From NCBI GenBank assembly GCA_942491145.1, contig CALOBC010000039.1:124001-188000 (forward strand): a stretch of DNA of 64,000 bases. Direction: 5' to 3'. The position numbers and the translations under genes are program-made. Positions 1 to 9,455 of the stretch are shown here, piece after piece (the stretch's first letter is position 1; the number at the start of each line of letters is the position of its first letter). The stretch comes from CAXQUZ01 sp942491145. GTDB lineage: Bacteria > Myxococcota_A > UBA796 > UBA2385. The notes beneath the pieces are model-generated. The model was not told the origin of the DNA. It made no database searches and saw only the letters and a list, made by a program, of their open reading frames with translations.

Positions 1-1483
<1,483 letters not shown>

Positions 1484-2039
1484 GGGGCGACTCTTGGCGG
1501 AAGAGGAGAGGGGCTGGCTGGTCGACGACAGAAAACCAGGGATGGAGCGTATGGCGCTGTTGGAGGGCTTCGATGGACGGAAACCGACCACCGGGTGCTC
1601 GCGGCGCCGCCGGTGGGCCCTCGAGCGCAACTGCGCCGGGGAGGGGCAGGGGAAGCGGGTGACACCAGTCCCAGGGTTGGGCCTGTTCGGGCACAAGCAG
1701 GACTCAAGGAAGGCTACCCTCAGCAAGAAGCCCATCCGAGACGGGTAGTTGCCGACTCCTGCCTGTTTGGCCGCCCTGTCGGCGCAGATGTGGGTCTGCA
1801 CCTGCACAGCGCTCTGGACCACGGTCGCGAGCGCCGGAGGCGTGGCCATGTGTCCCAGTACCCAGCGGTTGACGATGGGGCGTCGAGCTTCTCGGCACCC
1901 CCCGCCTGGTGGTCACCGGGTGCTTCGCCCTTTCTGCTGAGGTCTCGCTGGACTTGCACTGGTGGGGGCGTTGAGACCCCTTCTTCAGCCGGTACTCATG
2001 GGAACTGGTGTCCCGACGGAGGTGCGCGTCCATACCCAG
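1484..2039. other. Non-coding stretch upstream of the Ig-like lipoprotein
   Basis: ORFs exist on both strands but none has a ribosome site, a recognisable domain or coherent codon use. A Cys-rich forward ORF (1749-1940) vaguely resembles myxobacterial Cys-rich lipoprotein tails but cannot be assigned. I see nothing else here. Confidence 0.4.
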
Positions 2040-2185
2040 AGAGGCCGCCGAAAACTGCTGTTCAAGGCGGCCCACCAAGCATGTGATGGTCGAGCCTGGA
2101 CGAAGTTCGAACCTTCGCATCGGCCCATGAACGCTGGGAGGATGGGGCTTTTGAGCGATGCCGAGGGGTGATTGAGGGGGAGCAA
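2040..2185 (+). repeat. R repeat, copy 1 (tRNA-3'-end/hairpin direct repeat)
   Basis: A hairpin of ggccgcc (2043-2049) and ggcggcc (2066-2072) precedes a degraded core (tggtcgagcctgg). The conserved tail runs from 2096 and translates on the plus strand as LDEVRTFASAHERWEDGA. This is the most diverged core of the six copies. Compared with copy 4, about half of the tail differences are synonymous in the plus frame. Confidence 0.75.
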
Positions 2186-2349
2186 GTGGCGCTTTGACTC
2201 GGCAGCCGCCGGCTCCCCTCCCGGCGGTGGCCTGCTGCCCCTCAACGAGAGGGGGTGGGCAGTCGGCTCCGCTCGGGCGCCATGTGAGGACCTGGTGGAA
2301 GCTGCCTTATTGTCTATCGCTGAGGTGTTTTTTGGGGCCCGCGAGTCGT

Positions 2350-2763
2350 CTACGACCCGGGGGACACTCCCAGCTTGCTGAGCACCACATCGAGCCCCGG
2401 CACGCGAGGAAGCCCTGCAAGCCTGTCGAGCGGAAGCCACGCCACGGCTGCGGTTGAGCCTCCGACCTCCAGCACACGGGGAATGCCCGCTGCATGGGCG
2501 CGGTAGACGATCTGCACGCCCATGAACAGCCCCCGCTCGCTCTCGGAGAATGCGTGCACATGGAAGAGCTCGAGGTTGTGCGCCAGGAGGCCGGTCTCTT
2601 CGTGGAACTCGCGCAGCAGGGTCTGCTCAGGGAGCTCGCCGTGGTCCATGCCCCCACCCGGCAGGGTCCAGTGGCCCGGCCGGTAGCAGTGGTCCGCAAG
2701 CTGGGTCAGCAAGATGTGGGCGTCGTTGATGACCAGCGCGTAGGCGCTCACTCGTGTCTTCAT
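2350..2763 (-). CDS. Nudix hydrolase
   Basis: 137 aa, ordinary length for a single-domain Nudix pyrophosphatase. The Nudix box GX5EX7REUXEEXGU is complete, beginning in the GGGMDHGE segment and ending REFHEETGL, so the metal-binding glutamates are present. The family hydrolyses nucleoside diphosphates linked to another moiety; the substrate cannot be told from sequence. The ATG at 2763 directly precedes the domain. It lies alone on the minus strand, 330 bp downstream of the TspO-like gene, between R copies 1 and 2. Confidence 0.85.
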   Translation of the reverse strand: MKTRVSAYALVINDAHILLTQLADHCYRPGHWTLPGGGMDHGELPEQTLLREFHEETGLLAHNLELFHVHAFSESERGLFMGVQIVYRAHAAGIPRVLEVGGSTAAVAWLPLDRLAGLPRVPGLDVVLSKLGVSPGS

Positions 2764-3090
2764 GGCCGCGGGCTATCCGTTCTCCGGTGGTCCGCCGACC
2801 TCCGGGGGCTGGGCGTCGGCGGCGGGAAGCGCCGGTGCACCGGAACACTGTCGACCCTGGCGGCGCCGGTCTCCGTGAGGTCCATGCGGGTGCAGCTCGG
2901 CCTAGGCCGGTGGGACCGACCCACGTGGTCTGGCCGCCGGGCGAGCCGGGGGTGTTGCTCCTCGTCGCGCCTGCCCTCAGCGTGGGGCAGGGACGCCGGA
3001 ACCGTGACCTGGGCTTGAGCCCTGCTCGACGCCGCACCCCGCGTGCTGCTTGAGCAGCCCGCCCGGTCGCAGCCCAGAACGGCGTTGACG
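2764..3090. other. Intergenic, no gene recognised
   Basis: GC-rich with overlapping ORFs on both strands, none with a domain or ribosome site. It separates the TspO-like gene from the Nudix gene on the minus strand. Confidence 0.4.
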
Positions 3091-3891
3091 TCAGGACCTT
3101 GAGGTCGGAGCAGGCCGCGGTGGTCGGGTGAGCGTGGCCACGAGCCCGAGGGCGACGACCACCCCACCCCCGGCGGAGGTCGCGAACACCAGGCTGGCCC
3201 CGGCGTCGGGGGCCCCGGAGCGTGCCAGGGCGGTCCCGACGAAGGCCCAGAGGACCACCGCGCCGAAGGCGACGTCGCGATGCACCGCGAGCATGCGCCC
3301 GGTGATGCCGATCGCGACCACCTGAACAACGACGGTGAGCGCGGCGGGCACGGGCCCGTAGGGGGGGACACCGAGGTCGATGGCGACTGCCGTGACGTTG
3401 GCGATTGTCGCGACCGTGATCCAACCCAGGTAGGTGCTCACGGGCACCCGGACGGCCCAGGTCTCCAAGGCACTGCGCGACGGCGTGATCCCGATGCCAA
3501 GCCGCAGGTACATCGTGATCAGCGAGCCGAGGATGACACCCATCAGCAGCAGGCTGAGCGGAAGGAGCTGGTGGTGCCACGCCACAATCCAGAGCCCGTT
3601 GGCCACGGTGTTCACGACGAACCACGGCCCGACGGCATGGAGTGGATCTGCGGTCTCGCTCCGGCGCGCGAAGACGAACCCCGCGACCACGAAGCCGAGC
3701 AACCCCAGGTAGATCAGCCCCCAGATCGAGAAGGTGAGCCCAGCGGGCACGAAGAGGTTTGGGTAGAGCGCGGAGAGCTCGCCGGTGCCCATGCCGCCCA
3801 GCGGAATGGCGTTCGCAAGGGCGTTCCAGACGAGGGCCCAGACGAGTCCGACGGCGTTGAAGACGGCCCAGTGCATGCGGGACAGTGTCAT
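3091..3891 (-). CDS. TspO/MBR-like (tryptophan-rich sensory) membrane protein
   Basis: About 266 aa and mostly membrane-embedded, with seven or more hydrophobic segments separated by short charged loops. The segment LFVPAGLTFSIWGLIYLG near residues 45-62 is characteristic of the long (~260-270 aa) tryptophan-rich sensory protein branch of the TspO/MBR group. Family members bind tetrapyrroles or other hydrophobic ligands; the role here is not known. The start is ATG 3891 (MTLSRMHW); the longer upstream ORF has no coding character. The inner ATG at 3876 is a possible alternative. Confidence 0.75.
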   Translation of the reverse strand: MTLSRMHWAVFNAVGLVWALVWNALANAIPLGGMGTGELSALYPNLFVPAGLTFSIWGLIYLGLLGFVVAGFVFARRSETADPLHAVGPWFVVNTVANGLWIVAWHHQLLPLSLLLMGVILGSLITMYLRLGIGITPSRSALETWAVRVPVSTYLGWITVATIANVTAVAIDLGVPPYGPVPAALTVVVQVVAIGITGRMLAVHRDVAFGAVVLWAFVGTALARSGAPDAGASLVFATSAGGGVVVALGLVATLTRPPRPAPTSRS

Positions 3892-4018
3892 CGCATCCCG
3901 CCGGTCTCGGTGTGCACCCAGGCGCGCTGGATGCGGTGGGGGAGGTCCGTCAGGAGCCTCGAAGGGGTCAAGTCGTGGATCATCGCGCGGCCTTATGGCG
4001 GCCCCGCAGCCGAGTCCA

Positions 4019-4074
4019 GAGCAGGCCACGTTCGACCGGAAGCTGCTCAGAGGCGCTCCTTTCGTGAGACCGCA
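4019..4074 (+). pseudogene. Ghost of a PIN-toxin (VapC) C-terminus
   Basis: The forward translation EQATFDRKLLRGAPFVRP matches the last residues of the intact PIN toxin at 14.2-14.6 kb (TFDQKLLRDSPFVRP). Its spacing to the following R repeat is the same as at that locus. Nothing of the toxin survives upstream. A vapBC-plus-R unit therefore once stood here and decayed or was overwritten. Confidence 0.6.
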
Positions 4075-4083
4075 GGCCTGTTG

Positions 4084-4268
4084 GGTTCGAGCCGTCCAGC
4101 CAGGTGCTTCGACACCAGAACGCGAAAAAGCCGTCCAGAACAATGTTCCGGAGGTCGCACTCTTGGGCATGGGCGAACCTGGACGAAGCTCGAGCTTTTG
4201 CGAGGGCCCATGAGCGCTGGGAGGATGGGGTTCTTGAACGGTTTCGGGGGGTGCTTGAAGGGGAGCAA
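4084..4268 (+). repeat. R repeat, copy 2
   Basis: Starts with the ttcgagccgtccagcc segment shared with copies 4 and 5. An imperfect hairpin follows (ccgtccagaac / gttccggaggtcg), then the core variant tgggcgaacctgg and the conserved tail. The tail reads LDEARAFARAHERWEDGV on the plus strand. Against copy 4 most differences are synonymous third-position changes in this frame. Confidence 0.8.
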
Positions 4269-4548
4269 AGGCGTCGCGTTGTTGACGCCGAACCGGGCCG
4301 GCTTTGGTGGCTGGCCATGTCCTCCCGACTCCGCGCGCCGTGCTCCAAGCCAGCGCGGGGGCGCTTCAGGGCCCTGTCACGCGGGGTTGACAGACGAGGG
4401 AGCTGGGCGTGTCGAAGCGGATGGCGTCACGGGTACTCTGCGAGACGGAGTCGAGGCCGGGCCTCGTCGAACTGGAGCCATCTCGTTCCGAGCGTCCACA
4501 TGACGCCAACGGCGTGGGTGGCCGCCGGTTCGGCACCCCACATTCTGG

Positions 4549-4905
4549 GTGGCGGCGGGGAGGGGAGGGTGGTTGAGATTCCTGCCATTGCGATGCTCAT
4601 CGGCGCTGCATCGTCAAGCTTGGTTTGGTGACGAGCTCGACGGGGAACGCACCCCGCAGCTCCGGGCTGCCTTCGCCGGACTCGAGGCGAGCGCGCGGTC
4701 CATCGGACCAGACCGGCTATTGACTCGGCTGGGTCGCGTGCAGAAGAGCGGAGACTTCACCGTCGTGGCCACCACAGGCGACCCGGCCCACCAGCGCCGG
4801 GTGCATGAGGACGGCAGCGAGGAGAGCGTCTCCGTGGAGCTCACGGCTGAATGCGAGCGGGTGTTCGGCGCGAGCGTCGACGCGGTCACTTTCGTGCGTC
4901 GCTGA
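4549..4905 (+). CDS. Hypothetical protein
   Basis: Up to 118 aa. From about residue 28 on, codon third positions are strongly GC and the protein looks genuine (ends VELTAECERVFGASVDAVTFVRR). The first ~27 residues look non-coding, and no ribosome site fits the ATG. The real start is uncertain, and a frameshift near 4620 from the overlapping frame (VVEIPAIAMLIGAASSSLVW) is possible. No family recognised. Confidence 0.4.
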   Translation: MAAGRGGWLRFLPLRCSSALHRQAWFGDELDGERTPQLRAAFAGLEASARSIGPDRLLTRLGRVQKSGDFTVVATTGDPAHQRRVHEDGSEESVSVELTAECERVFGASVDAVTFVRR

Positions 4906-4923
4906 GCCGTCGGGACCGCTCGC

Positions 4924-5150
4924 TCAGTCCAGGTCCACCCACAGCTCTCCCGCCACGTCGACCTCAGCCAACCGTGTGATGAGGGCGTCGATCTGGGCAT
5001 CGGAAGGGCCGCTGGGGCCGTCCACGCCGAGGTTGCCGTTCCGGTCTGAAGTGTGTCCAAGCCGCGGACATCGCCGAGCCCGCCGCGCTCCGTGAGCAGC
5101 AGGTCGCCGTGGACGCCCGCCTGGAGCGCGTCGAATCGCTGGGGCACCAT
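4924..5150 (-). pseudogene. Possible frameshifted hypothetical gene
   Basis: Reading leftward from about 5150, the frame gives MVPQRFDALQAGVHGDLL and continues to RGLDT. It then loses sense, while the neighbouring frame continues with SDRNGNLGVDGPSGPSDAQ through to ELWVDLD and a stop at 4924. The coding-like character switches frame near 5050, suggesting a one-base indel in a ~75-codon gene. No homologous family recognised. Confidence 0.35.
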
Positions 5151-5197
5151 TCCGACCCGACCAGGAAACGATATCCCTCGTGCCATGGAGGCCGACC

Positions 5198-5641
5198 GTG
5201 GCGCACACCACTCAGACCCGCATCGTCGAGGGCACGCCCGACGCCCTGTTCGACTTGCTCGCCGCCTTCGAGCGTACGGCCGAGTGGGACCCCGGCGTCG
5301 CGTCGGCCCAGCGCCTCGATCCTGGCCCGGTCGGGGTCGGCACCCGATTCCACGTGGTGGCCCGGTTCCTCGGCCAGTCGGTGCCGATGACCTACCGTGT
5401 GGTCCACCACAACCCTCCCCGCCGGCTCGAGCTGGAGGGGGAGGCGTCCGCCAGCGTTGTCCACGACGTGATTGCGTTGCGCCCCGTCGGCGACGGCGCC
5501 ACCGAGGTCACTTGGTCGCTGACGCTGCAGGGCAAGGGTCCCATGCGCATGGCGGGGCCCCTCCTTGGTCCGGTGCTCCGTCGCCTCGGGCGGGTCGCCC
5601 TCGACGGGCTGCAGGCCCACCGCACCGCGTGCCCCCAGTGA
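5198..5641 (+). CDS. SRPBCC-family (polyketide cyclase/START-like) protein
   Basis: 147 aa, the normal size for a single SRPBCC helix-grip domain. The opening pattern (TRIVEGTPDALFDLLAAFERTAEWDPGV) and later TYRVVHHNPPRRLELEGE strands are typical. Such proteins form a hydrophobic ligand pocket. The start is GTG 5198, chosen because ggagg lies six bases upstream. It is first in a tight three-gene operon: its TGA overlaps the GTG of the downstream SDR gene. Confidence 0.8.
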   Translation: MAHTTQTRIVEGTPDALFDLLAAFERTAEWDPGVASAQRLDPGPVGVGTRFHVVARFLGQSVPMTYRVVHHNPPRRLELEGEASASVVHDVIALRPVGDGATEVTWSLTLQGKGPMRMAGPLLGPVLRRLGRVALDGLQAHRTACPQ

Positions 5642-6576
5642 GGCTCGGCTTTGGCCGTGGCGGCTTCAAACGGCACCTCGCCGCGGGGCCCCCGCTCACC
5701 CCGCGCGCCCTCTCGGGGGCCACGCTGATCACGGGCGCCACGGCGGGCATCGGCCGCGCCACCGCGGAGGCCCTCGCGCCCTTGGGCACCCGGCCGCTGG
5801 TGTGGGGGCGCAGCACCGAGCGAGGCACGGAGGTCGCCACCGCCACCGGCGGCACATTCCAGGCCGTCGACCTGGGGGACCTCGACGCGGTCGCCGCGGC
5901 GGCCGCTCAGGTGGACGGGCCCCTCGATGCGGTCGTGCTCAACGCCGGCGCGATGCCGCTGGACCGCCAGCTTACGCCGCAGGGCCACGAGCTCGTGTGG
6001 GGCTCCCAGGTGCTCGGCCACCTGCTGCTGTTGCGGCAGCTTCACCGCCGGGGGCTGCTGTCGCCCACGACCCGTGTGGTGTGGGTGTCGTCCGGAGGCA
6101 TGTACCTGCAGCGGCTCTCCCTCGACGACCTGCGACGGGACCACGGCTACCAGCGCCACGCCGTGTACGCGAACGCCAAGCGCGCGCAGATCGTGCTGCA
6201 AGAGGAGCTCGCGAAGCGCTGGCCCGCCGTGTGGTCGGCCGCGATGCATCCGGGCTGGGCCGACACGAGCGGGGTCCAACAGAGCATGCCTTGGTTCCGC
6301 CGTCTCACCCAGGCGATCCTCCGCGGCGCGTCCCAAGGCGCCGATACCATCGTGTGGCTGGTGGCCCACGACGAGGTGGGCCCGTCGGGCCGTTTCTGGT
6401 TCGACCGCGAACAGACCGCCACCGAGTCCGTGCCCGGCACCGCCACCTCGGCGTCGATGCGTCAGGCGCTGGTGGACCATGCCTTCGGGGCCACCGAGCC
6501 GTTCGTGGGGGTCCGCCATCCCGAGAGTTTGGCCTCAGCCGCGCCCACCCGCGCCCACTCCGAGGTCACCCCATGA
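5638..6576 (+). CDS. Short-chain dehydrogenase/reductase
   Basis: 312 aa. A Rossmann nucleotide site, TGATAGIG, lies near residues 31-38; NAG appears near 103-105; a serine strand (VWVSSGG) and the catalytic YxxxK (YANAK) follow. The domain resembles retinol-dehydrogenase-like classical SDRs, so NAD(P)-dependent oxidation or reduction of a lipophilic alcohol/ketone is likely; the substrate is unknown. It starts at GTG 5638, overlapping the SRPBCC stop (GTGA), and its own TGA overlaps the ATG of the RCK gene (ATGA), so the three are translationally coupled. Confidence 0.85.
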   Translation: MRLGFGRGGFKRHLAAGPPLTPRALSGATLITGATAGIGRATAEALAPLGTRPLVWGRSTERGTEVATATGGTFQAVDLGDLDAVAAAAAQVDGPLDAVVLNAGAMPLDRQLTPQGHELVWGSQVLGHLLLLRQLHRRGLLSPTTRVVWVSSGGMYLQRLSLDDLRRDHGYQRHAVYANAKRAQIVLQEELAKRWPAVWSAAMHPGWADTSGVQQSMPWFRRLTQAILRGASQGADTIVWLVAHDEVGPSGRFWFDREQTATESVPGTATSASMRQALVDHAFGATEPFVGVRHPESLASAAPTRAHSEVTP

Positions 6577-7751
6577 GGGCCTTCGTTGGCCTTGCTGCTC
6601 GGGCCGTCCCCGTGCTGCTCGTTGTGACGGGGGGGCTGGTCGCCGTGCAGGCAGGGGTGGACGTGAGCCAGCGGCCCGGGCTGCCCACGGACCCTCTCCT
6701 GGTGCAGCTGTACTACGTCTTCGGCCTGTTCGTGCTTGGCGGGCTCGACCTCGGCGTGCCGACCGGTGGTCCGGCATGGGCCCGAGCGCTCCTGTGGATT
6801 TGCTACTTCGCAGGGCCCGCCATCACGACCTCTGCGGTGGCGGAGGGCGTGGTGCGTTTGGCCCAACCTCGTTGGATCGTCAGGCTATGGAACCGCGGCC
6901 ACACCGTCGTCGTCGGCGACGGGCCCGTGGCGCGGGCCTACGCGGCGGTGGTGCGGGCCCGAGGCCACCGGCTCAGCGTCGTGCCGCCGGAGGTTCTGGG
7001 CGACCCTGCTGCCCGAGAGGACCTCGCCCTGGGCCAGGCCCGCGCCGTGGTTCTGATCTCCGGGAATGACCTCTGGAACCTAGATCAGGCCTGGGAGCTG
7101 GCCCGTGTCCATGTCGGCCTGGCCGTGGCCTGCCACGTTGCCGAGATCGGCCTGCGGCGGCGGGCCACAGCGCCGGCGAGAGGGTCCGGGGTGCAGATGT
7201 TCAACAGCCATGAGGCGGCGGCCGCGAGCCTGTTCGCGTCTACGCTGGCCCCCCACTTCGCGTCGACGGAAGAAAACGATGCTGTCGTCCTGATCGGCTT
7301 CGGGCGCTTCGGCCAGACCGTGCTGCGCTACGTCCAGGAACACGGCGTGGGCGATGTCGACCGCGCCATTCTCGTCGATCGGGGGGCGGAGCGGCTGCTT
7401 CGCATGTTCCGAGAGCACGAGCCCATCGATCCGAGCGTCGCCTGCACCGCCGTCGACGGGGACATCCGAGACCCCGCCACCTGGGACGCGGTCGCGGCCG
7501 CCCTGGACACCCACGCGCGACCGGTGGTCTTGCTGTGCACCGACGACGAAGGGACCAACCTGCAAGCCGCCATCGGCCTCCGGCAGCGTCTTCCCCAGGC
7601 GCTGCTGTACGTGCGCCACTTCGCCGACTCGTCCTTCGTGCGCGCGCTGGAACAAGAGCACCGGCTGGAGGGCGTGCCGCTCGAGCGGGTGCTCAAGGAG
7701 GCCCTGGCGGCGCGGTACGCAGCGCTGACCGGTTTGGGGCCTTCCCGCTAG
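6573..7751 (+). CDS. Membrane protein with tandem RCK/TrkA-N domains, no K+ selectivity filter
   Basis: 392 aa. Three hydrophobic segments (about 10-27, 43-61 and 71-90) are followed by two Rossmann-type RCK domains. The first has a degenerate glycine motif (VVVGDGPVARAY, ~112-123) and the second a good one (LIGFGRFGQT, ~240-249). The layout matches RCK-gated potassium channels, but no TVGYGD-like filter is seen between the helices. It may be a nucleotide-sensing relic or a partner subunit rather than a pore. ATG 6573 overlaps the SDR stop. Confidence 0.75.
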   Translation: MRAFVGLAARAVPVLLVVTGGLVAVQAGVDVSQRPGLPTDPLLVQLYYVFGLFVLGGLDLGVPTGGPAWARALLWICYFAGPAITTSAVAEGVVRLAQPRWIVRLWNRGHTVVVGDGPVARAYAAVVRARGHRLSVVPPEVLGDPAAREDLALGQARAVVLISGNDLWNLDQAWELARVHVGLAVACHVAEIGLRRRATAPARGSGVQMFNSHEAAAASLFASTLAPHFASTEENDAVVLIGFGRFGQTVLRYVQEHGVGDVDRAILVDRGAERLLRMFREHEPIDPSVACTAVDGDIRDPATWDAVAAALDTHARPVVLLCTDDEGTNLQAAIGLRQRLPQALLYVRHFADSSFVRALEQEHRLEGVPLERVLKEALAARYAALTGLGPSR

Positions 7752-8301
7752 CGCACCCAGCGCCACCGCCCACCGGCGGCGCTTCGGGGGGCACCCTGCG
7801 GAGTCTTCTTGGGCGCCTCCAGTGGGGAGCCGGTCGCCGTTCCAGAGGCTGCCGGCGCACTTCCGAGCAGCCTGCGTGCCCGTCGGCACCTGGGCCTGCG
7901 CCCCCATGCGCAGGGCTTCCTGGCGTGGTGTGTCGAGACGTGGGCGGGGTGTACGCGGAGGATCCGAGAGCGGGTTGCTTGCGGTGGCATCGCGCGCCAG
8001 TCCCAGGCCGACAGCGCCGTCTGGGGTTTTTTGAGACGGGTGGGGTAGGCGGCCCGTCGAGCTACATCAACTGGGGCAACAACGAAGTGGTCGCGTGCAT
8101 CTTGGACAGCCACGACATGGGACAGGTGAGGGGAGTCGTCGATGCCTTCGCGAGCCTGCGCTGCGCCGGTGTTGGCGTGGGCACCCGCGACAATGTCCCC
8201 GGTGCTGGGGACGGCTGTGCTCGGAACTGGAACCGCCCACCCACCCTTGGCGTCGGCTTGCGCCTCCGGTGAGACACTCCCCCCCAGCGTCAGAGGCCGC
8301 C
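7752..8301. other. Non-coding interval with a small hairpin
   Basis: No ORF has domain or codon support. Near 8022 an inverted repeat ccgtct / agacgg brackets a run of six T; it could be a weak terminator-like element after the RCK operon. Nothing else is visible. Confidence 0.4.
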
Positions 8302-9111
8302 TTGTCCGTCAGGGCTCTGCTCGCCGCCTTCGTGACGAGCGCGGTGGCGTTCTCGGCCTTGGCCCTGATCTGGCTGGGTGTGGTGGCCCGCAGCTTCTAC
8401 GACACCCCCATGGGCCCCCTGAAGGCCGCGCCCATCAACGGGGTCGCGGCGGCGCTCTACTATGGGATGTTCCTCGGCTTGATCCTGGTCTATGGGATTC
8501 ACCGAGCCACTTCCACCCGCGACGCACTTCGCCGGGGTGCGGCGCTGGGCTTTGCCACCTACGCCACCTACGAGCTGACCAACTGGCCGGTGATTCAAGA
8601 CTGGCCCGGCGTACTGGTCTTGCCAGACGTGCTCAGGGGCGTCGTGCTCACCGGCTGCACCTCATGGGCCGGGCGCAAGGTCTGCGAGGCCCGGCTCCCT
8701 CGCCCCGACGCAACCGGCACCCCGATGTCCGTTGATCTTGGCTGGGTGTGCAACCGGCGGTGGGCTGGGCGCGAGGCGCGGTTCTCACCGAAGTGCGGCG
8801 GGTTTCGAGGGCTGCTTCCACCCCGAGGCCGACGTGTTGCGCGTCGTCATGGACAACCTCAACATCCGCTGCGCGGGGGCGCTTTACCGGACGTTCCCCC
8901 CCGCCGAGGCGCGCTTGAAGGCTGCCCGCGCCCGGTACGACCGGCTGACCCACCTCATCGACAAGGCCTACGAGGAGAAGCTCGAAGGCGCCATCGACGA
9001 CGACTTCTTCCAGCGGCAGCGGGACACCGAGTGGCGGGTCCTCGTGGAGACCATGGCGCGGCTCAATCGGGCGGACCGTTCAAGCATGGATCTGGCCGTT
9101 CAGGTGCTTGA
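8302..9111 (+). CDS. DUF2177 membrane protein with altered C-terminus
   Basis: Residues 1-130 match the DUF2177 pattern: an initial TM helix (VAFSALALIWLGVVARSFY), a second membrane pair, YATYELTN, and a closing VLTGCTSWAGRK helix. Function of the family is unknown. The start is taken as TTG 8302 with agagg upstream; GTG 8269 is an in-frame alternative. From about 8700 onward the frame runs out of phase over a serine-recombinase remnant for ~130 Arg/Gly-rich residues. The native end was probably lost when that element joined here. Confidence 0.7.
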   Translation: MSVRALLAAFVTSAVAFSALALIWLGVVARSFYDTPMGPLKAAPINGVAAALYYGMFLGLILVYGIHRATSTRDALRRGAALGFATYATYELTNWPVIQDWPGVLVLPDVLRGVVLTGCTSWAGRKVCEARLPRPDATGTPMSVDLGWVCNRRWAGREARFSPKCGGFRGLLPPRGRRVARRHGQPQHPLRGGALPDVPPRRGALEGCPRPVRPADPPHRQGLRGEARRRHRRRLLPAAAGHRVAGPRGDHGAAQSGGPFKHGSGRSGA

Positions 9112-9433
9112 ACTCGGAGATCGTCCGCACAGCCTGTATTCTCAGGCTTTGACCGTCGAAAAACACCCACTGCTGGGATTGGCCTGCTTGAACCGAGGGA
9201 TGGGCGGCGGGAAGCTTCGCGTGAGTCTTCGAGAACCCTGGTCAAAGCAGCGTTCTCTGGTCGATGCCATGCCCAAAGAAAAAACCCTTCTCGACGAATC
9301 GAGAAGGGCTTGTCCAGAATGGTGGGCGATACTGGACGAAGTTCGAACTTTCGCGACGGCCCATGAACGCTGGGAGGATGGGGTTCTTGAGCGGTTTCGG
9401 GGAGTGGCGGAGCGGGAGCGTGTGACGAGGTGA
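8732..9433 (+). pseudogene. Serine recombinase C-terminal remnant, copy 1
   Basis: From about 8820 the frame encodes the zinc-ribbon/coiled-coil C-terminal half of a large serine recombinase, including LTHLIDKAYEEKLEGAIDD and the downstream NRADRSSMDL and LREPWSKQRSL segments. The catalytic N-terminal resolvase domain is absent. The frame reads through the hairpin and core of R copy 3 (CPEWWAIL) into the R tail without a stop. It is homologous over ~400 bp to the remnant at 44.94-45.35 kb. Confidence 0.75.
9285..9420 (+). repeat. R repeat, copy 3 (with minus-strand terminator hairpin)
   Basis: A hairpin (cccttctcga / tcgagaaggg, 9285-9308) is followed on the minus strand by a T-tract from the aaaaaa at 9279-9284, giving a textbook intrinsic terminator for leftward transcription. 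The core tgggcgatactggac starts at 9323 and is identical to the tRNA-Val 3' end. The tail then continues to ~9420. Hairpin and core match the tRNA-Val locus at 45.29-45.34 kb. Confidence 0.85.
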
Positions 9434-9455
9434 CCTGCACCGGGTCCCGTTGAGG

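Noticed and set aside
2627..3625. Leftward 332-aa ORF overlapping the Nudix and TspO-like genes
   Set aside because: Arg/Pro-rich composition, no domain, and both real genes explain the region.
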